Assembly: GCF_001540865.1 (NCBI RefSeq)
Contig: NC_033635.1
Span: 10,109,565 to 10,173,564 of the forward strand
Length of the DNA: 64,000 bases
Direction of reading: 5' to 3'
Origin: Ananas comosus
Lineage: Eukaryota > Streptophyta > Magnoliopsida > Poales > Bromeliaceae
The notes under the pieces were generated by a model. That model was not told the DNA's origin, did not search any database, and worked only from the letters and a program-made list of their open reading frames with translations. Position numbers and translations under genes: made by a program. Shown here piece after piece: positions 10,991 to 23,082 of the stretch. Position 1 is the stretch's first letter; each line of letters opens with the position of its first letter.

Positions 10991-11743
10991 AAAAGGGGCG
11001 TCATAGTTTTCCAGTTGATTCCTTTACCATCAGAGTGTATTTGGTTCGTGTTATCCTGTCAAAATTATAGACAATTCTATCAAGATTATTGTATTTAATT
11101 CATTCAGTTTGTAATCTGGATATAATCTGGATAATATAGCACACACAATTGGTGCAAGATTATTCTAAAAATATTACCGATCGGAAAGATAGATATTTCA
11201 TATTACTGATGACGGATTATCTTGTGCATGTACATGAAGAGTCGTCGTAAGTTTATCAAAATGATTATCCCATCTTTTAATGAATATAATACATTTACTC
11301 GCTCTCTCTCTAAACACATTTATCTTGTATGGTAGAAAGAATCAGTTTCCCTCTAGGTTTATCTACTCACCGTAGCATTGTAAGGGAAACTTAGATAGTT
11401 GAGAGAAAATGTTCTTTTATGCCTTTATCAAGTACAAGGACAAAGCGAATTGGATATGAAGTACATTAGTATTTACTCAAGAAATGAAATATATATATAT
11501 ATATATAATAATATATAGTACTATGTATGTGCATATTTATAGCTCTTAATTTGTGGTCCTAACAATTTTAGGTTGGCTTATACAACTGAAACAAAGTACA
11601 TAAAAGTACAAAAAATCTAGAATATTATACAATTTTTGGTTTAGGTGAGGAGCTATTTGGAATCTTTCACTCTCAATTAATTACTTTTTTCTAACTTTTT
11701 TTTTTCATTTCTTAATTAATTTGACGCACTATCAATTAATTAA

Positions 11744-11908
11744 AATTATTATGAAGGTTCTATTGTTATCTAAGTACACTTAATTTGTCACTTTTGTAGA
11801 TAAATTTCTGTTTTGTTTAGCACCAATTAGTTGATTAATTTTATGGTAACATAATTTAAGATCTCCAAAAAAGTATACTTAGATAACAATAGAACCTTCA
11901 TAATAATT
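11744..11908. repeat. Stem-loop with 38-bp near-perfect arms
   Basis: 11744-11781 is the reverse complement of 11871-11908, with a single mismatch in 38 bases. The loop is 89 bases. The core of the arm is gaaggttctattgttatcta. It could be a miniature foldback element, an siRNA source or a miRNA-like precursor. Sequence alone does not decide. Confidence 0.75.
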
Positions 11909-12211
11909 AAGAATAAGTTAAAGAGTGAAAAAGAAATTAACTCTTGCAAACTATAAATATACCTTATTTCAAGGCTTATTTTCTTGTTACAACTATACTT
12001 ATTGAGTACATTTGAAGAAGAATTTTCCTTCACAAATGTTTGCTAAATTTGTATGTGGAGATGTGTCCCCAGTGACCACATGATCCAAACAAAGTAACAA
12101 ATACAAAAAAAGTGTTACAATTTGAATATAAAAAAAAAAAAGCTAAAATGTGCTTTACCCTCTTCATTATATATATTATGTGTTGCGTTTATCCTTCAGA
12201 CTAAAAATATG

Positions 12212-12585
12212 GGCTAAAATACAAAAAGCTTTTTTGCAAATATTCGTTTTTTTTATTTTCCTTTTTTAACTTTAAAAATTCTATATTTAGCCTTCTTAAA
12301 ATTTTAAAAATATTTTCAGAGAGTATGATATTAATGGAGAGAACAAAATAACAAAATTATCCTTACTTTTTTATATAAAAAATAATTTTTTAATACATTT
12401 CTATTAGTTTAAAGGACATTATCATTACAAATTATAAGAAATGGATAGAATAATAATGGGACCTTAACGGAATGAGGCTAAATGCAACAACTAAAAATTT
12501 TAAGCGGACGAAATATAGGTTTCTAAAAGTCAGAGAGAAAAAGTTGAAAAGAGGGTATTTATAGGAATTTTTTTATAATTTAGCC
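12212..12585. mobile_element. Small inverted-repeat (MITE-like) element
   Basis: The left end GGCTAAAATACAAAAAGC matches the complement of the right end (GGCTAAATTATAAAAAAAT, complement of 12567-12585). The interior has the 'ttaacggaatgaggctaaat' phrasing typical of a dispersed plant family. A diverged relative ends near 4130. Confidence 0.55.
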
Positions 12586-13589
12586 AAAAATATATACTTA
12601 AGTCTTTTGAAAACTTATGATGTTAGCACTGAATTAGTCTTTTAGATAAAAAAAAATTATGCATTTCACTACTTCGAGGAATTAAAAAAAAGAGTATTGG
12701 GGCCACCGCACTATTTTTTCATGCTAACATAATTTGATAAGGTATTTTTGATTTTCGAGAAAGGTTAAATGAACATTTTTTTTGATCTAGAAAGTAAAGT
12801 GCAACATACGATATATTGAGCAGTGTAATCTGTATTTCACATTAAAGACCCAAGGTGACCGGGACCCCGGCCCCGACAATCCACGCGCCCCCGGCTACGA
12901 AGGTCCCGACGGCGAACTGCAATGCCTCGACGGTGCTCATGACATGATACCCGGGCCACCGCACTCTCCGGCTCGTGTCCGCTCCCACGCCCGAATTCAA
13001 GTACTCGCCGTAGTACAAAGTGTTCAATCCAAAACTCCCGCTCCACGGGAGCCACCCGGCGGGATCGATCGACCCGTCCATCGATGTCTTCATAAACACC
13101 GTTCTCGAGTAGCTTCCCCACGGTCGCCCTAGATAGCTCTTAAAAGCACCGCTAACCGCCCTAAGATCCGCCGCCGCCGCCACCACCGAACCGTGAACAA
13201 TTATTCCGGTGTTCTCGTTCGGATCGGACCGTCCTTGGGCCGTTACGGAGTTCATCTGGCCATCCAACGGTCTCCGAATGTAGAGGTTGCAGCTCTGGAG
13301 GATTGCGGCGGCATCACCGAAGACGAAGTCAATTGTGCCGTAGATATCGCACTCACGGTAGAACTGGCGGCGAGAGAAGACGTAAAGCGTGTCCTGGTAG
13401 CCCCTGAAGCTGCACTGGTAGAAGACCGCGAGATCCGACTCGACGCAGGCGGCAACCGCCTGGTACATCTGCGGCCCCGCCGTGTTCTCGAAGGTGATCC
13501 CTCGCGCGATGAACCCGTCGCCGGCCACCGCTAGTGTTATATTTTATACAAAACTTTAATTTTATTTTATTTTTCTAAAACAGAAGGAA

Positions 13590-13930
13590 AAAATGTATAG
13601 AATTTATTCAAACTATGGACCAGATTGACTTCACTATTCAACTTTTCAAAATTTTAATTTTAATATATTTGATTAGAGTCAGTCAACAGTACGGTAACTT
13701 TAAAAATTAAACTAATTACTTATTTCAAATAATTTAAAATTAGGAGAATTATATAAAATATACAAACTAAACTTGTAATAATAACACTCAAATTCTAAAG
13801 TCAAAATATCGCTGACTGACTAAAGTTAAATAAATTAAAAAATTAGATAATAAAATTAAGATTTTAAAAAGTTGAATGACCGAATCAAAACAGTCAATAC
13901 ATTGGATAAGTTTCGTATATTTTAACCTTT
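13590..13930. mobile_element. MITE-like element in the pectinesterase intron
   Basis: Inverted-repeat-like ends ('atgtatagaatttattcaaa' and its complement near 13900-13925) enclose AT-rich DNA with 'caaaattttaattttaat'. Recognisable relatives lie at about 16805-17185 and 46075-46255, with the same layout. Confidence 0.5.
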
Positions 13931-14096
13931 TAAAAGAAAATTTATACCAATTCTATAGGGCAAGACCAAGCAAAAATTGAGAACTAGTTGAGTAGAGCTG
14001 AGTGACAGATACCCACAATATATAGTTAAAATAATTATATACATATATGGCTTTAGCTATTCTATTAATAATAATTTTTACAAAGTGTTATGTTAT

Positions 14097-14586
14097 TAGG
14101 GGTGGCAATCCAGCTCGCTGTTCGCGAGTCAGTTCGTGTTCGGTTCGAAATAAACTCGAGATCGAATCGCTCGTTTAGTAAACGAACTGAAATTTTCAGC
14201 TTGTTTAATAAACAAGCCGAATAGGAGCTAAGACCAACTGGAGTCAACTCGCTCGTATTCGGCTCGATAACAGGTCAAAACGAATGTATTTAATATTTTA
14301 ATAAATTATTTAATTATATTTATATATATATCATATATAATATATATATAGATATAAATATTATATATTATATATATAAAATATCTAGTTTAACATTTAA
14401 TTTTTAGCAAAATAAAAATACAAAGGCGAGCTCAATTATAAAAAAATTTATTTGTATGTAAAATTACAATCATTAGATCAAAATCTAATAAATAAGATTT
14501 AATAAATTTACATTTTATATATATTTAATATATTTTTTTTAATTTATTGTTGATTGGTCAAGTCGTGTTCGGCTTGAAGCCCCCTA
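14097..14586. mobile_element. hAT element in the pectinesterase intron
   Basis: The left terminus TAGGGGTGGCAA and the right terminus GCCCCCTA enclose GCTCG-rich sequence. The 8 flanking bases are tatgttat (14089-14096) and catgttat (14587-14594), a hAT-type 8-bp target duplication with one mismatch. The right end lies 42 bases from the exon 1 donor. No transposase frame is present. Confidence 0.75.
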
Positions 14587-15420
14587 CATGTTATAGAGTG
14601 TGTGAGTACTCTATGGTTAAACTAAGAACTCACAGAACGTTGCCGAGGAGTACGTCGTTGACCCGTCGCCGACGCTGCGGCTCCCGGTGACGACCGTCCG
14701 GTCGACGCCATCTCCGATCATCACGAGGTTCGGCACGTCGTACGTTACCCGCACATTCTCGTCGTACACCCCTTCTTTCACGTAAATCACGAACCGCCGC
14801 GCCCCGTCGCTGCCCCTCTTCCTCCTCGCCGCGGCGGCAGCGACGGCCTCCGATATCGTCCAGTAATCCCCCGACCCGTCTTTCGCCACCACGACGTCAG
14901 CGTCGGTCGCCGCCGCCGCCGCCGGCGAGAAGTGCTGCTGCAGGAGCCGCCTGTTGACGAAACCGCCGCTATCGACCGGCGGAGCCAACGCGGCGTTGAT
15001 GGCGAGCAAGTTGCTGACGGACTCCGACAGGTTGGTGCCGGAAAACGGCGAGGCGGGCCAGGCGGCAGACAGCCCGAGCCGCGTGGTTCAGCGTCGCGCG
15101 GAGGAGCGCAGCGCGGAAGCCGAGTTGAGTTAGGGTTTGGTGAGGAGGAGGAGGAGGGGAGTATTGCATCAGAGAAGCGCATGTGTTAGGGTAAGGGGTT
15201 TGGTTGCATGAGGTTATGATGGGGAGAGAGAACGAAGGAATAGTGGTTAGGGCAAAGAAGAAGAAGAGGAGGAGGAGGAGGCCTAGCTTGTTAATAATAT
15301 TAGACATATTCATGGAGTTTTTTNNNNATATATACATATATACATGTATATGGTTGGAGAGAGAAGGGGGTGACATTTATGGCAAAATATTGTAGCAACT
15401 AGTAATGGAGTATTTAATTA

Positions 15421-15552
15421 AGAGTAAACTTCAAATTAGGTTGTGGTTTAATTTTTAAATCATTAAAAAATTCTATATGAAATGGAATGATAAAGTAAAT
15501 ATTTATTAAAAAATTATAGAATAGCGAAGTGAAAAATATACTAAACCGCATA
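15421..15552. mobile_element. Copy of the dispersed 'GTAAACTTCAAAT...GTGGTTT' foldback family
   Basis: The left phrase 'agtaaacttcaaattagg' and right phrase 'actaaaccgcataaag' are diverged ends of the family seen at 18755, 22667, 26179/31734, 32428, 38297 and 63594. It lies just upstream of the pectinesterase. Confidence 0.5.
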
Positions 15553-15562
15553 AAGCCAAAAT

Positions 15563-15630
15563 CACTACAACAAAAATGGTTTATAGCGACACTTTTAAAT
15601 GTCGGTACAGGTCAAAAAAACTATTAAGGG
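15563..15630 (+). mobile_element. Truncated CACTA end
   Basis: CACTACAACAAAAATGG followed by 'cgacacttttaaatgtcggtacaggtc' matches the left end of the element at 7835. Similarity ends near 15630. Confidence 0.6.
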
Positions 15631-15639
15631 GTTTATAGT

Positions 15640-16510
15640 TTTTTTTTTTTTTAACTTTGAATTGTGGAGAGCCATGCATTGTTTTTGGAGAAAAAAGTCA
15701 TTGCATATGATCTTAATTTATCACCCAATTAACAAATTAATCAAAATTTGATTAAGCTAAACCAATCCAATTTACTTGATCTACAATATTGTAATTTCCA
15801 ATGGCTAGCTCTCAGTGTTTGTTTGCATATAAGCTGTGTGCAGAAAATTTCTGTACAAATACAATTAATACCGACGCTTATCAACAATATTGTTTTATTT
15901 TGCTATATTTTAATATCTTGATAAAGTGGCAGAACTGCTGCGTACGTAAAAATTTTTCACATATTAATTAATTTCTTTTTCTTTCTGACAAGAATTAATC
16001 CATCATATATATATTTTACTTAACAATTACCTTGGGAGCAGTAGAATAGCACTTAATTTGAGTACCTTGTTGCATGCATTTTATTCCATTGTGTTGGTTA
16101 ATAATTAATAGGATGTTTCCGTAGAATAGGTGTAACCCAACGTATTCTTCATGTGCCTATATTATAGCCAACAAATAGAAATAATTAATTTACCTAATTA
16201 ATGAAGCTGTTTCATTAAATAACTTCTACTTGATATTAATTACTGAAAAGGACTATGCGTGCTTTTTTATTCCAAAAGGGTAGTGCTAAATATTAGCTTA
16301 ATTTGTGCTTCGTTTTAATCAATATACATAATGATTTAATTATTAAACAATTCTAAACACATCTTTATATCTAGGTAACATCTCAAAACTAGTTTCCTTA
16401 ATATTTTTTGTTATATTTTGGTATCATGAACCATTAGTTATTGATTTGATTTGAAACATTTAATTTGTTTCCAAAATTAATTAAGTAAGAGGGTATAATG
16501 TGCGAGTAGT
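15640..16510. other. Intergenic DNA, no gene seen
   Basis: AT-rich; no coding or clear element end was recognised. Confidence 0.5.
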
Positions 16511-16514
16511 ATTA

Positions 16515-17360
16515 TTTGCAAGCCAGCTCGTGCTCAAGCTCAAATTAACTTGGCTCTAACTCAGATCGATCCCTTCTTTAATAAACGTGTTGAATACGAG
16601 CTCATTTTGTCGGCTCGAAAATAAAAAATGAGTCAAACATGAGCTAACGATCAAGTTCGCCAGTATTGTTTGGTTCCATATAACTCAAAAATAAATAAAT
16701 AACATGTATGAATATTATTTTTAGTTTAATACTAGGAAAAAAACAAGTGTTTACCTAAAAAAAGAAAAACTGCAATCAATAATAATAAATTAGTAATAAT
16801 ACAAAGCCATAGTTAATTTAATATTTGGTAAAAATGTATAGAACCTACCTAAACTAAGAAACATTTTGAATTAGTTACACAAAATTTTAAAATTTTAATT
16901 TTACTATCCAGTCTTTTAATTTATGTAATTTTATTCGTTCAACGACACCTTGACCTTAAAATTTGAGGTAGTTACTTACTTTAATAAAAATTGCATGAAA
17001 TATACTAATTAAACCTATGAAAATAGTCAAAGTATTCAAATTTTTAAGTCAAAGTACAATTAACTAATCCTAATTATACAAATTGAAAAGTTGGATAGTA
17101 AAATCAAAATTTTGAAAGATTGGATAGACAAATCAAAATAGTCCATAGTTCATGTCAGTTATGCATAATTTTATCTTAATATTTTATTAAACTTGATGAA
17201 TTCGACTAGTTCGAAATGAATTCAAGCCAAATCTGATTAATTTCAAGCTAAAAATGAATCGAATTTTTCAGCTCGTTTTAATTTCAAGCCGAACACAAAA
17301 CATGTTCGAATTACTTTTGACCCGACCTCAAACCCTGCTCTCTCGTGTTTGGCTCGAGTC
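16515..17360. mobile_element. hAT (GCTCG family) fragment split by a MITE
   Basis: GCTCG-rich sequence at 16515-16680 and again at 17200-17360 belongs to the family at 14097-14586. Between the halves, at about 16805-17185, lies a copy of the MITE seen at 13590-13930 ('atgtatagaacctacctaaa' on the left, complement on the right). In both loci the two families sit next to each other, here nested. Confidence 0.5.
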
Positions 17361-18028
17361 AACTCTATATTTATATGTATAAATAAATTTATAATCTATT
17401 TTTGTTTATTTGATTTATTACTTTAGATGGATAAAATTTTCCTTGTAACCACAGTACACATGGATTGGGTATAGTTGCAATTGATGTACCCATAATTATC
17501 TATCCATTTAAACCAAATAATTAATGCCCCAGCTATGCAACTAAGTCCTTATATGCCATGCATTTAATTCTCCAACCAAAAAGAAAACAAAAAAAGTGGA
17601 GATATTAATTAGTAAAACTTTTGAATTGCATGTTACAATTGTATATTACTTGTTTGATTCTGAAGTGAAATTTTTGGTCTAAGAATTTACAACTTTTAAT
17701 ATTCATCATCCTCACTTTATACTCTTTACAATTTGCAGGAACTGTTTACAATTCTCATGTTATATTTCTTATTCTCAATCATAGTGATAATTATTCAGTT
17801 TCCAATATTGTGAGGTATATAAACTTACTTCTAGAGCTAAAATAAAGTAATTTAGGTTAAAAAGGCGTAAAAGTGTGTTTAAAAACTAAGTAGATGTGCG
17901 CATTTAGTATTTTATTTTACTTTTATGGTAAGGATTTGCTTGCAAATATGTGAATATATATATGATTATGATTAGTCACAGAAAATAAGGTTATCAATTT
18001 TTTAGTATTCTAATATTCTACTCAAATG

Positions 18029-18395
18029 CTATTATACTTTGCCAAATCTTACTTTTCTTTTAATTAATGATTCAAGTTCAATATATACCTCATATAACTA
18101 TATTTGAATATTTCCCTATTTAATTACTCTTCACTATTTTTAATGCTAAAATCAATTGTTAACCAAAGGACTGATATTAATAGGTTCAGTAAAAGATAGA
18201 GAATTAAATAGGGAAATATTCAAATATAGTTATATGAGGTATATATTGAACTTGAATCATTAATTAAAAGAAAAGTAAGATTTGGCAAAGTATAATAGCN
18301 TCCCTATTTAATTACTCTTCACTATTTTTAATGCTAAAATCAATTGTTAACCAAAGGACTGATATTAATAGGTTCAGTAAAAGATAGAGAATTAA
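18029..18395. repeat. Perfect inverted repeat plus direct copy abutting an N
   Basis: 18029-18120 is repeated in reverse complement at about 18206-18299. Position 18300 is N. The sequence at 18114-18203 then recurs in direct orientation from 18301 to about 18395. The match is essentially exact, and an N sits at the junction, so a misassembly (two overlapping reads joined in opposite sense) is more likely than biology. Confidence 0.8.
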
Positions 18396-18544
18396 CCCAT
18401 TATATTATTACGAAAATTTAAATTTGTCAAATTTCAAGAGGGCTTAGAATTGGCTCTGATACCATATTAACCAAAAGAATGATTTAATAAGAAATGGGCC
18501 TAAAAATATGTACTAACATTAATTTTTAGGTAAACTTGTTTCTA

Positions 18545-18690
18545 TTGACCGTCTATAACGTAAGTGACAAAAGGGTTGCTGGTTGGTACCTGAGATTTTA
18601 AATTTAAAGTCTAGTTACTTTACATTTTCAAATTGAATAAAAAAAAAGATTGAAGCGATAGCATGCTACCATTTGTTTCTGTTGGACGTA
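18545..18690 (+). mobile_element. SINE-like element, diverged copy
   Basis: 'aagtgacaaaagggttgctg' and 'ggttggtacctgagat' followed by 'gcgatagcatgctacc' match the SINE at 46974-47125 (agtggcaaagaacttggcgg...gcgggcagcgtgctacc). No target duplication is visible. Confidence 0.5.
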
Positions 18691-18754
18691 AAAATGAGTT
18701 ACGAGAAAAGCAATTGTGATAAAAAGGTACGGCTATCCAAATTCTTAACCTTTA

Positions 18755-19175
18755 ATGGAAAAACTTCAAATACTCCTACGGTGGTTTAGCACTTTTTTTA
18801 TTTTAGTATCTTATAGCTTAAAGTGTATCAATTTGCTCTTCCGCGGTTTTGCTCGTTTTTACTTTGTCATTCTTAATTATAGTCCATATATAGTTTTATT
18901 CGCATTTTACCAAAAAATCTGCCATCAAATAAGGTAGCAAAGTAGAAAAAAATTAAAAACTATAGGGTGGTATCCTATTTAACAATAGAATATTCTAACA
19001 GCAAAACAAAAATAAAATCCTTGGATATATAGTTAAGCACAACTTTTTAAACCATATGATGTTATAGTAAAAAAACATGCTAAATTATAAAATAATTAAG
19101 TGTAACTTTTTAAATCACAGGATAATAAAGTAAATCTACGCTAAACTATAGGAGGTACATTGAAGTTTACCCTAA
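18755..19175. mobile_element. Foldback element, 'AAACTTCAAATACnCC' family
   Basis: The left end 'aaaaacttcaaatactcc' and the right end 'gtacattgaagtttaccct' are complementary. Internal phrases such as 'ttagtatcttatagctt' pair with 'taatcacaggataataaagt'-type sequence near the right arm. The family is typical of long-TIR, Mutator-like miniature elements. Confidence 0.6.
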
Positions 19176-19795
19176 TGTTTTTGAAGTAAAAAAAAAAGTC
19201 CATTATCATGGCAAGTCACCGAAGAGAAATGATTGTATCATGGCAATGTGTTAATCTTGCAATATTAGCTTGGCGATTGCCAAAAGAAGTCTCTAGTTTA
19301 GATGCATATTGCATGAGTGGGATAATGTAATTTGTGTGATTATTTGTATATTTAATTTGTTCTTATCTCTACTCTCTATCATTTCTCTTCATTTCTCTTA
19401 GTCAGGAAATATTTTAGACCATAAGAAGTGCTGTAGATCTACAAATTAAATGAGAGATTGGAGGAATATCAATAAGTTCCGTCTTCAACGAAGGCTTTGT
19501 GCCTTAACTAATTCGTCGGAAGAGAAGGAAACAATGTCGCAGCGCCTCCCTATTGAATATCTGAAATCATATTAGAGATGAGAAAGCAATGTCGCAGTGT
19601 CTTTCCGGTGGATACGTAAAATCATACTAGAAAACATACATAAAAAACGCATTTAGCGACAAAAGTTTGTACATTTACTATTTTTTGAGAAAAAGGTAGC
19701 ACGCTACCCGCCTTATTCAATAAGTTTGTACATTTACTGTCTTAATAGAATGTCTTCACAGGAGCCAATTGGGCCCTTAATTATAGCCTTGCTGG

Positions 19796-20500
19796 TAGGG
19801 TGGAACTGGATCCGGACCTAAACAATGCCCGGCTTGATGGGTCATATATAGGGCGCGCTTTGGATATCGAAATTATAAATTTGGATATGGACTGGCCTTA
19901 AAATTTAGACCCGAAAATGTTTTGGGCCTATTTGGACATGTCCAAGCCCGGCTGGGCCCACTTGAAGGCCAGATATATTAGTTACTAAAAATAAGATATT
20001 TAGTTTTTATATATATAATATATTTGTCCATATAAGGAATAAATGATATAATATATTATATAGATATATTGTTATTAAGGATATATATTCATATATATGA
20101 GGATATTTTATATATCTATATATTCATATATGGATATATTATAAATAGTATTACTTTTTACAATTATATATATTAAATAAATATATAGTACGTATTATTA
20201 TATATATAGTTATATACATGTAACTTAATATTATATGTAATATATATTATTTATTCATATGAGAATATTTTATTTTATTTTTATTTTATACAATAAAAAT
20301 ATATCTGTACTATATAACAAATGCATAAAGTTGGCCTCCATAAAGCCCGATGGGTATTGGGCATGGGCTTGGGCCTGGGCCAGGATTAATTTTTTTTAAA
20401 AAAAATTGGGTAGAAACCCGACCCAAAGCTTGATATCTTTTTTTGGGCCGGGATTGGACATAGTATGACCTGACTTAAGCCCCGCCCAGTTCCATCCCTA
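19796..20500. mobile_element. Non-autonomous hAT element
   Basis: The left end TAGGGTGGAACTGGATCC is complementary to the right end (cccagttccatcccta, 20485-20500). The 8 flanking bases are cttgctgg and ctttcagg, matching at 6 of 8. The interior has repeated 'gggcctgggc/cccgg' motifs and AT-rich DNA with no transposase. Confidence 0.65.
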
Positions 20501-20579
20501 CTTTCAGGCTTACAAAAAGATAAAAATAAAATAGTTAAAAAAATCATTAACCTCCTTATTCTATTCTTATTCAAATTAT

Positions 20580-22650
20580 CATTATCGAAATTTCTTGTGA
20601 TCCACTGAAGCTGCTTCAATTCTTATCCCAACCAAAATAGTTGGAATTGATTCTGTCTTATCTACAACCAGTGGAACTAACACTACTTTATCCGAAATTA
20701 TGATCATATCTAATCGTGACTCCCTAATTTTGAAACGAGTCCGGCACCCGCTGGATCTAAAATAGCAAGTGAAAGAAGTGAGCTCTCCTAATTTTCTTTG
20801 TGAACCATTAGGCGGCACTTGGCTCTTGATCTTTTCATCCAATCTGAAAGGATTCACATTTACCTTTACATGTGGTTGTGACCTTGTGTTCCAGAACATT
20901 ATCTTCAGCTAGCTACTCTTCATGTTCTACCACAAGATCATTTTCGGATGGTAATATTTTTTCAGGCTCATCATCCCGCATCAGTGGCTCGAAGGACTTT
21001 AGGTTCTCGACCTTGATGACTGAATACGTCTTCATGTAGGTAGGTAGCTCCAATTGACAATTATTCTTACCAATCCTACGCAGGATCTTGAAAGGTCCAT
21101 AGTAAATGGGTTTAAACTTCTTACACTCATCTTTTAGTGCTCCTTGCTGAGATCAAGCCAGACGAGATTGCCCTCTTGAAAATCGCCTTTCACTCGATGT
21201 TGGTCACGTCGTTTTCTATAATTCTATTGAGATTTTTGAACTTGTCACTCTACTTCATTATGCATTTCTTAATGCTCTCCAAGAAGTGTCGTGCCTTCAC
21301 CATTTGACCATTTAACTTTCCTCCTTGGTGGTCTACGGTTGCTCGATTGTGAATGCCAAGTCAAATAGGCTTTATGGCAAATAACCCAAGCACATTCAAA
21401 GGGAGTCTTGCTAGTAGAACTATGTATAACTCGATTGAAGATGAATTGCAAGTAAGAAAGGCTCTCATCTCAAGTCTTGGGATGTTGAGCGTTGTATCCG
21501 TGTAGCAGATGTACAATTGTTCGGTTAACTGATTTGATCATTAATTTGAGAATGGAAAGTCGTACTCCATCATGTGTCCATCATAGACCACAGAGATTAT
21601 CAAAAGTTGCTAAAGAAACGTCTGTCACGGTCATAAACAATCGAACTTTGTAGCCCAAATGTGTCAAAACATGTTGGAAGAACAGCCGCGCAGCTTCCTT
21701 GTCGGTGATTGTTTTCTTGCATGACACAAGTACTATCATTTTGGAGAATTAATCGACCACCACATAAAGTATAGTCATGTCTCTGTTAGGTCCTTGGGAA
21801 GTCTGCTAAGAAATCCATGGAAACACTTTCCTGTGGATGAGCGTCACGAGTTGGCACTGAAAGAGGAGTGTAGAGACCCATTTTGCTATTAGCGAGCTTG
21901 GATGTATAGTACAGCTAGTACACATCCCTTCACAAATTGTGCCACTTCACTCTGCTTGTGAGGTCAGTAAATATCGTCCCCAAGGTGACCTGCCACTTTG
22001 GAAGTAGGGCTTCCTGGATCCATTGTACGTGATCACCATCTTTAGGTACACATAGCGGTGCACCCTTGTATAGTAAACTGTCTTGGAAGACAAACTTAGT
22101 AAGTATCCTGCGTCGATGTCAGCCAGCGCCACTCGAAAATCTGTACATGTCGGCATACTTATGAAAACTTGGTTGAACTTGCATAGATACCGACAATTAA
22201 AGTGCTGCCATTGGTAGGCCGCAATAGCATATTTGCTAATTTGGTGTTGACGTCTTTTTTGTATTTGATCACCAGATTAAACTGCTGTAAATATGCCATT
22301 CACTTTATGTGACGTGCTTGTTGTAATTCTGATTGTGTTTGTAGGTACTAAAGCAGGCGGTGGTTTGTGTGCACCTATGTCTCCTTGCTTAGGAAGTAGA
22401 CCACCAGTGCTTCATCGCATGGTGCAATGCCAAGAGTTCCTTGTCGTAGGTCTCGTAATTCTTTTGAGATCTTTAGAACATCTCGAAGTAGTATGCCACA
22501 GACTCGTCCTCCTCCCACTCAAAGAGTTGTTGCAAATTTGGCAAGGCAAGGGGTAGGCTTCTCACATATCTTCTGCTGCAGAAGTGGGAACATGTCCTCA
22601 TATTTTGAGACCCATTTGAATTTTTGCTTGGCCTTTGTCACTGCATGTAA
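20580..22650 (-). pseudogene. Ty3-gypsy polyprotein remnant (RT/RNase H to integrase C-terminus)
   Basis: Read on the minus strand, pieces in several frames follow the gypsy order. About 22640-22200 has KFKWVSKYEDMFP and SELQQARHIK-MAYLQQFNLV (RNase H and connection to integrase). About 21960-21540 is integrase core, heavily decayed. 21451-21269 gives IFNRVIHSSTSKTPFECAW. About 21200-20990 gives KGDFQEGNLVWLDLSKEH and YYGPFKILRRIGKNNCQLEL, ending with the family's MKTYSVIKVENLKSFEP. Stops and frameshifts are frequent. The reverse transcriptase catalytic region, gag, protease and LTRs were not found. It lies between a hAT element and a foldback element. Confidence 0.75.
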
Positions 22651-22666
22651 TTGGGCACTAAAGATA

Positions 22667-23082
22667 GGAAAACTTTAAATACCCCTCTCGTGGTTAAGCA
22701 CTTTTTCACTTCAATATCTTGTAGTTTAAATTGTATTAATTTGTCCTCCCACGGTTTATCTCATTTTATTTTGTCATTATATATGGTTCAAAAGGTTGTA
22801 TTTAAATAACCCATATTTTTTTTACTAAAAAAATATGCCATCAAATAGGGTAGCTAAGTAAAAAAAATTTAAAAGCTATAGAGTTGTTTCCTATTTAACG
22901 ATAGATGCTTACAGCGAAACAAAAATAAAATCCTCAAATAGCAAAGGGTAACTTTTTAAACTGCATAATGTCAAAATAAAAAGTATGTTAAATTACAGAA
23001 TAGTTAAGTATAAATTTTTAACCCATAGGGTTGCAAATTGAAGCTGCGCTAAACTACAAGGGGGTACAATGAAATTTACCCT
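22667..23082. mobile_element. Foldback element, 'AAACTTTAAATACCCC' family
   Basis: The left end 'ggaaaactttaaatacccct' and the right end 'gtacaatgaaatttaccct' are complementary, with the 'cacggttt/aaaccgc' inner pairs. It is followed directly by segment Z, as at 18755 and 32428. Confidence 0.6.

Larger units (their letters stand above)
12842..15313 (-). pseudogene. Pectinesterase (PMEI-PME type), inhibitor domain collapsed
   Basis: Pectinesterases remove methyl groups from wall pectin. Exon 1 (14634-15313) gives a signal peptide, the inhibitor-domain start SCNQTPYPNTCASLMQ, and then VVAKDGSGDYWTISEAV and VKEGVYDENV. Exon 2 (12842-13530) gives GDGFIARGITFENTAGP, QAVA, GYQDTLY, GTIDFVFGDA and YLGRPWGSYSRTV, ending PVTLGL. 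The donor at 14633 and acceptor at 13531 join as SATF-S-VAGDG, the family's normal splice, so the catalytic domain looks complete. The inhibitor domain does not. After LRATLNHA (about 15070) the frame must change to reach SGTNLSESVSNLLAIN, and some 80-90 residues usually found here, including the domain's later Cys, are missing. Four Ns (15324-15327) lie just upstream of the start. It is a pseudogene, or a functional gene damaged in assembly. The ATG at 15307 is an equally good start. Confidence 0.8.
17620..19620 (+). repeat. First unit of a recurring multi-part segment (X-SINE-foldback-Z)
   Basis: Subparts in order are X (about 17620-18470), a SINE-like block (18545-18690), a foldback element (18755-19175) and Z (19180-19480, containing 'gaaatgattgtatcatggca'). 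The same parts recur at 22667-24660 with 25935-26170, and at 32428-33860. 19500-19620 also holds a local direct duplication around 'caatgtcgcag'. Confidence 0.65.

Noticed and set aside
12944..13534. Open frames of 62 and 113 residues on the plus strand
   Set aside because: Shadows of the GC-rich pectinesterase exon on the minus strand.
14932..15189. 85-residue plus-strand frame
   Set aside because: Antisense to pectinesterase exon 1; GC-rich shadow.
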